From: an uncultured Prevotella sp.
GTDB taxonomy: Bacteria > Bacteroidota > Bacteroidia > Bacteroidales > Bacteroidaceae
Direction: 5' to 3'
Assembly (NCBI GenBank): GCA_947164965.1
Contig: CAMUYR010000008.1
Span: forward strand, 46,794 to 110,793
Length of the DNA stretch: 64,000 nt
Shown here: positions 53,168 through 62,200 of the stretch, piece by piece
Numbering within the stretch: the stretch's first letter is position 1
Layout of the letters: each line of letters begins with the position of its first letter
Program-made: the position numbers and the translations under genes
The notes under the pieces: model-generated
What the model was told of the DNA's origin: nothing
Databases searched by the model: none
The model's input: the letters and a program-made list of their open reading frames with translations, nothing else

Positions 53168-53817
53168 CACAAAAGACGTTGACTTACGATGACTTACAGA
53201 TAACCCTTGCTGATGTGTATGAACAGATGGGCTATCACGATGTGGAGCCTGACGAGATGACTCAACAGGAGACGCAGGCTATTGTCGACGACGTGCGTAG
53301 CTGGCTCCGTCCGCAATGCTGCTTCTTGGTGGCTCGAGAACTGCCTACTTTCGATATGGGCAAGATTATCCTCCGACAGTTGCGAGGTTCAGAAGCCTAT
53401 GCATTCTTTATCTGTACTGCTGGCGTGGAATACGAGGATTTTCAACAGCGTCTGAAGGCTGAGGACGATATGGTTCGTGTGTTTATTGCCGATGCACTGG
53501 GCTCTGTCATTGCCGAGAAATGTGCTGATGAAATGGAGAAAAGACTGCAACTAAGCATCGATAAGTTGGGTTGGACACATACAAACCGCTTTTCGCCTGG
53601 CTATTGTGGTTGGCATGTCAGCGAACAGCAAAAACTCTTCCCGTTATTCGAAGGACACACTTGTGGCGTCACATTGACGGACTCTTCACTCATGGTTCCT
53701 ATTAAGAGCGTCAGTGGCATCATCGGGGTAGGAAAAAATGTCCGCAGACTTGACTATACCTGCGGACTATGTACATTTGAAAAATGCTATAAGAGAAAAC
53801 TAAAGCTTGCCAAGTAG
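53164..53817 (+). CDS. Stand-alone MetH activation-domain-like protein
   Basis: A 217-residue protein equivalent to the C-terminal AdoMet-binding activation domain of B12-dependent methionine synthase, which rescues the inactive cob(II)alamin by reductive methylation. The signature RFSPGYCGWHVSEQQKLFPLF is clear, followed by CGVTLTDSSLMVPIKSVSGIIGVG. The start is GTG at 53164, overlapping the previous stop. A C-terminal cysteine group (YTCGLCTFEKCYKRK) is not part of the MetH domain; it resembles the Cys-rich ends of small redox or iron-sulphur proteins and could deliver the electron. The gene ends 18 bp inside the end of the convergent corrinoid protein gene. It provides in trans the domain that the 951-residue protein lacks. 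Confidence 0.85.
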   Translation: MTQKTLTYDDLQITLADVYEQMGYHDVEPDEMTQQETQAIVDDVRSWLRPQCCFLVARELPTFDMGKIILRQLRGSEAYAFFICTAGVEYEDFQQRLKAEDDMVRVFIADALGSVIAEKCADEMEKRLQLSIDKLGWTHTNRFSPGYCGWHVSEQQKLFPLFEGHTCGVTLTDSSLMVPIKSVSGIIGVGKNVRRLDYTCGLCTFEKCYKRKLKLAK

Positions 53818-56655
53818 TTGCTTAGCTACGGTAACAGCCGAATTAGCATTATCACTATAGCCGTCGGCACCTATCTCGTCAGCAAAGCCTTGTGTCACAG
53901 GAGCTCCACCAACCATCACCTTGACCTGATCGCGAATACCCGCCTTTTCTAAGGCATCAATAACCTCTTTCATATACCCCATCGTAGTAGTCAGCAGGGC
54001 ACTCATACAAAGAATGTCTGGTTGGTTCTCTTTGATGGCCTGAATAAAAGTATCGGCAGAAACATCAATACCAATGTTGACAACTTCAAAACCACAGCCT
54101 TCCAACATCGATGCCACAAGGTTCTTACCAATGTCGTGCAAGTCGCCCTTCACGGTACCTATCACTACCTTGCCCAATGAAGTAGAGGCTGCACCAGCGA
54201 GCATGGGTTTCAGCAATTCAAGGGCAGACTTCATGGCGCGACCAGCCATCAGCAATTGAGGAACAAAAGCCTGACCATCTTGGAACCGTTGTCCCACTTC
54301 GCTCATGGCACGAATCATCTGACCATTGATGAGGTCTTGGGGGGCAATGCCCTCTGCGATAGCATCCCTTGTTGCTGTAGCAGCATCTTCACTCTTGCCA
54401 TTCAGGATGGCCTTGAAGAGGCGCTCGGCAGAATCATCAACATCCGTCTTGTCTTCAATTTTTATCTCAATTCCAGGTATGGAACTTGTATCGGGAAGAT
54501 AAACTACGGGAACGAGTACTCCAGCTTTCAGGGGTGACAGGAAAATTCCTGGAACGGGTTCTACCGCTTTGGCCAATAGGCGGATATGGGCATCTGTCGT
54601 ACCACAACATCCCCCAATGATGTTCAGACAATGATTTTCCAATAGCGGCCAGACACCAGCCAACAGACTCTCAGGAGTCTTGTTATAGTTGCCGTTACCA
54701 TCGGGCATGCCAGCATTGGGATAGAGGCTTACCCTAGTGCCAAAATGTGTCAAGCGGCAAACAAGGGAAACCATCTGAGCAACGTCGCTCACGCAATTAA
54801 TTCCTACAGAGAAGAAATCTTCTTTATTCAATGACTGAAGGAACTCACAAATGTCCTGTCCCAACATATTGTGCCCATCAGGCGTGGATACGCTAAAACT
54901 CAGCATGACAGGTAGTTGTGGAGCAATGCGCTTGCCTTCTTCGATGGCGATGCGAGCATTCTCTACGTCGAAGATAGTTTCAATAAGCAGAGCATCAACC
55001 CCTCCGTCAACGAGTGCCTGTATCTGTTCGGCATAGGCTTCGCGTAACAGTTCTTTGCTGAGAGGCTCACCACTAGTGGCCACTGATGTCGTACGGCTTG
55101 TTGGACCAATGCTTCCTACTACATATCTGGGTTTGTCGGAAGTGGAGAATTCATCTGCACACTGACGCGCTATCTTGACAGCTGCAAGATTGATGTCACG
55201 ACAATGTTCTGCTAACCCGTAGTCACCCATAGATATGCGCTGTGCATTGAAAGTGTTTGTCTCAATGATGTCTGCTCCTGCCTCAAGGTATTTGCGGTGT
55301 ATGTCGCGGATAATAAAGGGAGCTGTGAGCGACAGTATGTCGTTGCATCCCTTCAACTCTTTTGTATGGCTGGCAAAACGGGCTCCACGGAAATCTTCCT
55401 CACGGAGGTGATACTGCTGAATCATTGTGCCCATTGCACCATCGAGCACGAGAACCTTGTTTAAATGAGAGGTGAGAGGTGAGAGATGAGAGATTTGATG
55501 ACTCAGTTCCCCGTTCTCTACTCTCTTGATGATTTCCTCGACTTCAAGGTCTGCCTCGTCTTTTAAGTCGGACGGATGCAGATTGCGGTTAGTCTTGAAG
55601 TCATCCACTACTTTCATCGCCTGTTCTACCTCGTGTTTATTGTGGAAATTCATCTCGATATGGACACCATCGCCTCCGATGTTGTCGAGCAGGGGTCTTA
55701 GTTCATCGAGGGTTACCCAACAAGCCATGATGCTCTTGCCGCCAGCAATGATCTTTTTGTATAGGTCGTACCACTTAGGACTTCCACCCTGTGGCTCTCC
55801 TACGCCAGGCGTCCACTGAATGGCATTCAGCTCCTTAATTTCCAGCAGAGCGTCTAAATGGTGCATGGCTCCCACGCCATCCAAATGATAGAGTGTGTAG
55901 TCAATCTTCTGGCATTGTTCGCGGATGAAAGGCTGAACAAAACGGCGATAGTCATCGACACTGATCATCGTCGAAATATCGCTCTGCAACTTCGACATCT
56001 TGCCAGGAGCCCAACTGGAGAAATAGCAGAAAGCCATCTCGTCTCCCTCGCGAATAATGTCGTAGAGCTCGTCGAACACACGGAAATAGATGTCGTTGAT
56101 CTGTTGCATTTGGTGCTCCAGGATTTCCGGCTGCATGACAGTATCGAGTAGCACTTTATCCGTGCCCTTAATAGCTGCAAGTACATCGAGACCTTCCATC
56201 AAGTCAGGCATGCCCACGTAATAGTGGCCTTGTGCCTTTTGTTTGCAGGCCTTGAGCAAATCCTTGTGCAACAACCAATTCGGATGCTCAGGATCAAACT
56301 TGATATCATCACTATAATTGGGATCAGGATGAATCCAGATGGTATCTTCGCCACCTTCGAACACACCTCCAAGGATTGCTGCAAGAGAACCTGGACCTAA
56401 TTGGGTGTTGGCAACAGGCAGCATATCGGCCATCAATGACGAATGCGATACATACCAGTCCAAATATTCTGCACGCCATTCAGGGTCGAACCAGCGTTGG
56501 TCTAAGTTGCGATAAGGCTTGGGCTCTGGAATGTCAGCATGAGGTGTGACACCTTCCTGAAAGTGTTCCCACATGTTGAGCACAATACCCTTGTGGTTCC
56601 ACCAGTCGATATAATGTTTCTTTGTTTCTTCAAGATTTCTTTTCCAAGTATTCAT
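53800..56655 (-). CDS. Fusion of UROD-like methyltransferase, homocysteine S-methyltransferase and corrinoid-binding domains
   Basis: A 951-residue cytoplasmic fusion. Residues 1-380: UROD/MtaA-like barrel (MNTWKRNLEETKKHYIDWWNHK; YHLDGVGAMHHLDALLEI), where the His-x-Cys zinc motif is replaced by His-x-Asp. Residues 385-397: a 7-bp-repeat linker. Residues 400-705: MetH-type homocysteine methyltransferase (VLVLDGAMGTMIQQY, GINC, and GGCCGTTDAHI with all three zinc Cys). Residues 730-951: helical cap and Rossmann corrinoid domain, with GDLHDIGKNL, the cobalt-binding His840. The folate-binding and activation domains of MetH are absent. So methyl from an unknown donor, bound by the first domain, would pass via B12 to homocysteine, giving methionine. 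The gene lies 4 bp after a GH78 rhamnosidase gene, in a unit with the shared RG-II motif. Donor candidates are methylated RG-II sugars. Confidence 0.88.
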   Translation of the reverse strand: MNTWKRNLEETKKHYIDWWNHKGIVLNMWEHFQEGVTPHADIPEPKPYRNLDQRWFDPEWRAEYLDWYVSHSSLMADMLPVANTQLGPGSLAAILGGVFEGGEDTIWIHPDPNYSDDIKFDPEHPNWLLHKDLLKACKQKAQGHYYVGMPDLMEGLDVLAAIKGTDKVLLDTVMQPEILEHQMQQINDIYFRVFDELYDIIREGDEMAFCYFSSWAPGKMSKLQSDISTMISVDDYRRFVQPFIREQCQKIDYTLYHLDGVGAMHHLDALLEIKELNAIQWTPGVGEPQGGSPKWYDLYKKIIAGGKSIMACWVTLDELRPLLDNIGGDGVHIEMNFHNKHEVEQAMKVVDDFKTNRNLHPSDLKDEADLEVEEIIKRVENGELSHQISHLSPLTSHLNKVLVLDGAMGTMIQQYHLREEDFRGARFASHTKELKGCNDILSLTAPFIIRDIHRKYLEAGADIIETNTFNAQRISMGDYGLAEHCRDINLAAVKIARQCADEFSTSDKPRYVVGSIGPTSRTTSVATSGEPLSKELLREAYAEQIQALVDGGVDALLIETIFDVENARIAIEEGKRIAPQLPVMLSFSVSTPDGHNMLGQDICEFLQSLNKEDFFSVGINCVSDVAQMVSLVCRLTHFGTRVSLYPNAGMPDGNGNYNKTPESLLAGVWPLLENHCLNIIGGCCGTTDAHIRLLAKAVEPVPGIFLSPLKAGVLVPVVYLPDTSSIPGIEIKIEDKTDVDDSAERLFKAILNGKSEDAATATRDAIAEGIAPQDLINGQMIRAMSEVGQRFQDGQAFVPQLLMAGRAMKSALELLKPMLAGAASTSLGKVVIGTVKGDLHDIGKNLVASMLEGCGFEVVNIGIDVSADTFIQAIKENQPDILCMSALLTTTMGYMKEVIDALEKAGIRDQVKVMVGGAPVTQGFADEIGADGYSDNANSAVTVAKQLLGKL
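55464..55500 (-). repeat. In-frame 7-bp repeat at the domain junction of the corrinoid fusion gene
   Basis: About five units TCTCATC/TCTCACC on the coding strand, translated SHQISHLSPLTSHL, exactly between the UROD-like and homocysteine methyltransferase domains. Confidence 0.8.
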
Positions 56656-56659
56656 AGCG

Positions 56660-58975
56660 CTATTGCTTGTTTATCTTTTCTGTCAGTGTATGATGTCCTT
56701 CTGTTACGCTTTCAGCATGATCGGAGAATGGCATGTAGACATCGGCAAAGCCACCTTCTGGAATGTCAATGTCTAAGGTGAAAACGTCTTTTTTGATATG
56801 CCATTCAACTTTTACGATACCATGAGCACTCATCGTATAGCCTTTGCACCATTTGAGGTCGCCAACGGGGTGGGGGGCTATCTCTATGAGGTCGCCCTTA
56901 CGCTGAATTCCTAGTAGGTCGGGGATGAGCAGATTCTCAATGTGTGCCATCATAAAGTGGTTCATGGAGGCTCCGTGGTTTGGATCCCATTGCTCTGTCA
57001 GTGTGGTCATACCTCGCTTAATCTGGTAACCATAGCCTGGTACTTCATAGTGGTTTAACATTTTGTAGAGCAGTTCACGCTGGTCGTTTTGTGCCAATAC
57101 ATTAAAGAGGTATCGATTGCCAATATCACCAGTCGTAAGCCTGTCACCATGAGCGTGAATATCATCAATGAGATGTTGAAGCACTGCTTTGTAGTCCTTT
57201 TCAGGAACGAGTTTCAGATAGAGAGGCAGAGCGAGAGAACATTGCGAACCAGTGCCATAGCTCTTGCGTTTGGCATTATAAAACTCCTTATTGAAAGCTT
57301 GTCTGATACTGTCAGCACGCAGGTTCAGCAGTGCTGCATCATCTTTATGACCAAGGTGCTTGGCTATTAGATAAAGATAGCAGGTCCATTGGTAATAGTG
57401 GGCAGTAGCCACTAGCGGAACAGGTGTGTTTTGTGAGAATCCTGCCCGTTTCGAACCATAGTCGTACCAGTCGCCTAATCCCATTTTCAAGATGTGGCAG
57501 GAGTCTTGGGTAGCAAGATAATCCAAATAACGCTTCATGGCAGAATAGTGCTGGCTGGCAAGCGACAAATCACCATAGTGTAACCAATACAGAGTAGGAA
57601 GGGCAATGATGGCGCCTCCCCATTCGGGTGACTCTTGGAACGGACGTGCCCACGAACCTGTAAACTGTGTATATTCTGGCGCAATTTCTGGCATCGAACC
57701 GTCTTCGTGCTGAGCATCCACAATATTCTGCATGGTTTGTTCTATCATGCTTTGTGCATCGTAATTGTAGACAAGTGCTTCTCCATTGAGCCAGTCTTGT
57801 TCAAGCCATCCTAGTTTCTCGCGGGCAGGACAGTCTGTCCATACTGCCTGCCAGTTGCTTCGGATTGCACGATCAATGATTTGATGGGTGTCGTTGAGTA
57901 AGGGGTTTGAACATTCAAATGAACCAATGCGTGGTGCACTGTTGTATATGAAACACGACTCGACCTTCTTAAGTACTTGAATATCGCCTTCCACTTGCAG
58001 GTAGCGATAGCTGTAATACGAGAATCGAGGGTGCCAGGTCTCTGTCTTGCCATCACCCTTCAGTGTGTAGGTATAATAATGTGGACGTCCTGTCTGCTTC
58101 TGATTAACCAGTCCTTCTGGAGTCAAAGTCTCTCCAGGAATGAGTTTAATTTGTTGCCTTGGCTTTCCTTTGACTGTGATTTCCGGATAGCCGGCCAGGT
58201 TTTGCCCCATGTCGAGAATAAGGATAGAATCCTTTCTAAGTGTCTTCTTCACAGGATAGCGCTCCATAATCTTTACGGGACGAGCTATCTGCAGGCGCAA
58301 TATACCCTTGGGGGCTTGCTGTATGACTACAGGACGCCAGTTTTCTGCTTCGATATTGGCATCGTAATCTTCCCCACCGTAGATGCTGTTGAAGGTAATC
58401 GGGCTTTCTGTCCACTCCCAACGCTCATCGCTGATAAGTCGTTCGCGGGTGTTGTCATCGTAAGTGACATAAAGCAGGAAACAAAGTGTGGGAGGACCAA
58501 ATGATATTTTAAGCTTATGATAGCGTCCGCCCTGTTCGTTATAGAATCCGTTGCCCAACAGAACTTTCACCTCGTTGTCATCTTCAGTGAGATGACTGGT
58601 TACGTCATAGACATTGAAGAATACTGTCTTATCGTAATCGCTCCAAGAGGGTGCAAATTCAGATGAACCTATTTTCTTGTTGTTGATGGTTAATTCATAA
58701 AAACCTAAACCGGCTATGCGCAGTTCTGCCTTAACAACAGGCTTAAGGGGTTTGAAGAAGTTGCGGAGAATAATGCTTCGTCGAGACAAAGGGTCTGCCT
58801 GTTCCCATGCTGTCTTGCTTTCCTTTAATACAGCCCCCTGGTAGATTCGCCCTTCTGGAATATGTGATTGTTGACGCGTGATGGCACCAATCCATTTGGC
58901 TCCACCAAAATAGTCTGTTTGTGCCGCCAGCGGTAGCACAAATCCTATCAGTAGCGCTATTATGATCTGTCTCAT
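56660..58975 (-). CDS. GH78 alpha-L-rhamnosidase
   Basis: Exported rhamnosidase (signal MRQIIIALLIGFVLPLAAQ). N-terminal beta domains contain LRIAGLGFYELTINNKKIGSSEFAPSWSDYDK, LDMGQNLAGYPEITVKG and RFSYYSYRYLQVEGD, all GH78 landmarks. The catalytic helical barrel has TDCPAREKLGWLEQDWLNGEA with the general acid region, GDWYDYGS, and TTLTEQWDPNHGASMNHFMM. A C-terminal beta domain closes the protein at 771 residues, normal for GH78. RG-II carries alpha-L-rhamnose in chains B and C. It is first of a two-gene unit whose second gene is the corrinoid fusion protein; the spacing of 4 bp makes co-transcription almost certain. The shared motif sits 12 bp before the ATG, nearer than in other units. Confidence 0.93.
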   Translation of the reverse strand: MRQIIIALLIGFVLPLAAQTDYFGGAKWIGAITRQQSHIPEGRIYQGAVLKESKTAWEQADPLSRRSIILRNFFKPLKPVVKAELRIAGLGFYELTINNKKIGSSEFAPSWSDYDKTVFFNVYDVTSHLTEDDNEVKVLLGNGFYNEQGGRYHKLKISFGPPTLCFLLYVTYDDNTRERLISDERWEWTESPITFNSIYGGEDYDANIEAENWRPVVIQQAPKGILRLQIARPVKIMERYPVKKTLRKDSILILDMGQNLAGYPEITVKGKPRQQIKLIPGETLTPEGLVNQKQTGRPHYYTYTLKGDGKTETWHPRFSYYSYRYLQVEGDIQVLKKVESCFIYNSAPRIGSFECSNPLLNDTHQIIDRAIRSNWQAVWTDCPAREKLGWLEQDWLNGEALVYNYDAQSMIEQTMQNIVDAQHEDGSMPEIAPEYTQFTGSWARPFQESPEWGGAIIALPTLYWLHYGDLSLASQHYSAMKRYLDYLATQDSCHILKMGLGDWYDYGSKRAGFSQNTPVPLVATAHYYQWTCYLYLIAKHLGHKDDAALLNLRADSIRQAFNKEFYNAKRKSYGTGSQCSLALPLYLKLVPEKDYKAVLQHLIDDIHAHGDRLTTGDIGNRYLFNVLAQNDQRELLYKMLNHYEVPGYGYQIKRGMTTLTEQWDPNHGASMNHFMMAHIENLLIPDLLGIQRKGDLIEIAPHPVGDLKWCKGYTMSAHGIVKVEWHIKKDVFTLDIDIPEGGFADVYMPFSDHAESVTEGHHTLTEKINKQ

Positions 58976-58987
58976 ATCTACTATTAA

Positions 58988-59015
58988 GACGCACAGCCTG
59001 CCCGTTTTGTCATCA
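58988..59015 (-). promoter_or_regulatory. Shared RG-II regulon motif, site E (upstream of GH78-corrinoid operon)
   Basis: Minus strand: TGATGACAAAA, ten bases, a GTC-ended block (GTGCGTC), then TTAATAG, 12 bp before the ATG. The spacing is one base longer than at the other sites. Confidence 0.65.
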
Positions 59016-59105
59016 AGGTACGGCTTAAAATAGAGATAGGTGCCTGCTTAAAGGTCTTGACAACGGATGAAACTGGGTGAAAGGACGGAGGTAAAGTTCA
59101 TTCGT

Positions 59106-59168
59106 CGTCGATGAACGTTAATTCACCGTCGATGAACGACAATTCAACGTCGATGAACGTTAATTCAT
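59106..59168. repeat. Three 21-bp tandem repeats upstream of the GH78-corrinoid operon
   Basis: Three adjacent 21-bp units begin CGTCGATGAACG at 59106, 59127 and 59148 and end AATTCA plus one base. Units 1 and 3 are nearly identical; unit 2 has AC for TT. Flanking bases continue the pattern in inverted form (TTCATTCGTCG before, TTGACGACG after). The spacer of 237 bp holds this array and the shared motif, nothing else seen. Confidence 0.8.
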
Positions 59169-59212
59169 TGACGACGATTTAACTTTTTAGTGTGCGATGC
59201 ATCTCTTGCGCT

Positions 59213-62200
59213 TTATCGTGTCGTTTTTAATGCATTTTCGACGATGATTCTGCCCAATGTGTCGCGCTGACCTGCGAGTTTGCCGTCCACATAGATACGG
59301 AGGCCTTTGCCTGCATGATAGCGACTTCCGTTTTTGTCCCACACGATGGTAAGGTTATGACCATGATACAGCACGTTATCGAGACAGAAGTAATCCCATT
59401 TATCCTTTGGCAACAAGGGGTTGACCTCGATAGTATTGTCTTGGCGGGGACGCAAGCCACAAAGGCCCGTAATCATCAGGTCGTTGAAGGTAGAGTGATT
59501 ATAATAACGCGAACGCTCCTGATCGCCCTTGAGCCAATAGCCCGTCGTTTCGTCGAGATACTCGCCAATGTAGGGTTTTCCTCGCATGTGCTGACTCTGC
59601 ATGTACTTTTCGAGTTCAGCAAAGTAAAGCGAATCTGTGATGACAGGCTGGGTGTAATCACTCAGATAATTGGCCATCGCTGTGAGTGTCTGAGATGTGG
59701 CAAAGGGCCATACAGCACCATCCCACTCGCACTTGCCAACACCATGAGTGCGGAACTGCGGATGACGGCGCTCGGCAGTTGTCTGTCCATAAGGGGCGGA
59801 GAATCCCTTCTCGTCACCAGCCTGCAACCAAGCTTCAGCATATTTTGGCTGTTCATAAGCCATGTGGGTGTACCAAGGCAAGAAGCCAATAGCTTCACGA
59901 ACGTTCGACGAGGAGTCGATGCGATGGGTTTCGAAGAACTTATGTCCTTCATTCCAAAGTTTTGCATGTACTTTCTCTCTGAGTTCTTCTGCTTTTTGAA
60001 AATAGTTGGCAGCCTTCTGATTGTTACCAGCCAGTTTAGCGATATTTCCAATGGCCATTGCGTTGCCGTACATATAGCTGTTGATGCTGGGGCGCAGATA
60101 TTTTTTCTTGCGTCCTCCACTGATGGTTTCCTCCATTGCGTCCTGAACGTCAGCCTGCCAATAGAGGCCTCCTTCACGAGTGTGAGTGGTTTCCCAATGG
60201 TTATACTCCCATTCCAGCGAGGGCAGCATGTCTATGTACCACTGCTTGCGACCATCTACCAAGTGGCGCTGCCACAAAGAATGAGCTATCCAAGAGGAGT
60301 AGTTGGTCAGTTTTGCCAAAGGCTTGCCATCGTTGCCTTTAAACCATGTGCGGATAATCTGGTCGAGATAGGTGCTGTCACGCAACCAACGGCTTTCGTG
60401 GATATGATGGCCTACGCCTGAGGCAATGAGCTTCCATTTATCAGCATAGTTGCGATTGACGAGAAACTCCGTCATAGCATAGCCTACAGGCGTCAGTTCG
60501 ATATGTTTTCTTAAGGTCCACCAGCGATAGTACCACATTTCCTCAAAGTCCTTGTTGGGACAGTCAAAGAGGGGTATATTCTTCGTCATCCACTCCCATG
60601 CTTTTGCATTTGGAATAGCCTGTACGATGTTCTCGTCCTCCATTGCATTGAAGTAATCGACGTGGTGCTTGTAGTCGTCGTACTTCAAGAAAGCCGCAGT
60701 GCCCGAAGGTTCTCCTTCGGGATTAGTGACGAAATTGGCGATAGAGAAGGTGGCGGTGGGGGCGCGCTCGCCAGCATTGTTGAGAGTGCCGTCCCAATCG
60801 GCAGGCGTGTCGACATCAGGGAATCGACGCTCTGAACCCGTACGGAACATGACGCGCTCTATTGCTTCGACAGGAGCAAAGAACATGCGCTGACCAGCCT
60901 TTTTGCCGTTAACATAGACTTCTATCATACGTTTAGAAACACTGAGGATGGCTTCTATCTTATAGGTGGTGTTTGGCTCATATTTGCCCAACCCACCATA
61001 ACGGGCACCACCCTTGCAACGCATGATGCCATCGTTGGTAAGCTCTATGCGTGAACAAGCTGTACCATGCTGATCTAAGAATTCAATCTGGAGGAGACCG
61101 TGATGGTTTTGGCCAGCCTTCAAATCGAATGCAACTTTCAATTCCTTCGAGGCAGGAATCTTTCTTTCAACACGGGCATAATCGAAAGGATCGCTATCTT
61201 TCATTGTCAACCAACCGTCGTTTAACGAAACTGGGGCATAGACGGGAGAATAGATGTTCCAGTTGGTAAGCATGGCAAGATCGCTTCCGACCCCGAATTC
61301 GCTGCCGTCAGCGTGGCTGTGTGCTTCTGTCTGTACAGGCACAGGGATATGCGCCACCCACATATCTTCTTTGTTCATCGAGTAGGCCACCCAGAGGTCT
61401 GAGTCTTTGGGAACGCCATTGCCCTCTTGGATTCCTCGCACGTACTGTGGTCCGTAACTTTTATAGTTGCCACCATAGCGCATAGGAGGCACTTCTCCCT
61501 GCACAAGGTTGAGGGTGGTATATTCGTAACCGTCTTTTGAGAGACTAATGGCCAATGGCCAACGGTATTCAGAGGGATTGTAAACTGTAGCGTAAGTGCC
61601 GTCAGTCAAACGTTGTCCCCATATTTTGGCATTACTATTCACAAAACCTTTGGCACGTTCGACAGGCTGTGCCCAAGTAAGTCCGCCATCAGCACTGGTT
61701 GAGGTAAGCGCATGCTTCCAGAGTGCTGCAATCTTTCCGTCAGGAAGAGTGTAATCGCAGTAGGCCTTGTATTCCTTGTTGAGTGGAATCAACGGGTCAT
61801 TGCGATCGGCTTCTTCTACCCACTGCATACGATAGCGAGGATTAGCCAGAATTTCTTCACAGGCCTGTTTGACATCTTTAGGAGCTTTGGTGTAGAAGGG
61901 GAAGATTGTCTTGCTGTTTTTGTAGGTATGGTTAAGATATATGAAGTATATCGCTCCCAATGTGCCATCTTTCTTTACCTCGCGAATAACTCGCCCTAGA
62001 CCATTACCATCGTTGGGGTCGTCCTTCTTGTCAAAAGCTACTCCATAGTTGCCAATAGCCCAAAGCTGGCCACTCTTCGAAGTATACCAACCAACACGCT
62101 GATGCATGATGGCTATCAGGTCGTGAGCTTTTTCTGGTCGATTAGGCTTTTGAAAGCCCTCTGGCACCTGCACCTCAGGAAATAGAATCTGTGGGTCGCT

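Noticed and set aside
53800..56655. Ordinary B12-dependent methionine synthase (metH)
   Set aside because: The folate-binding and AdoMet activation modules are absent and a UROD-like barrel is fused in front, so the methyl donor should differ.
59315..60421. Long open frame of 368 codons on the plus strand
   Set aside because: It lies wholly antisense to the GH142-like part of the 1389-residue gene, has no domain I recognise and no promoter; it is a mirror of strong codon bias.
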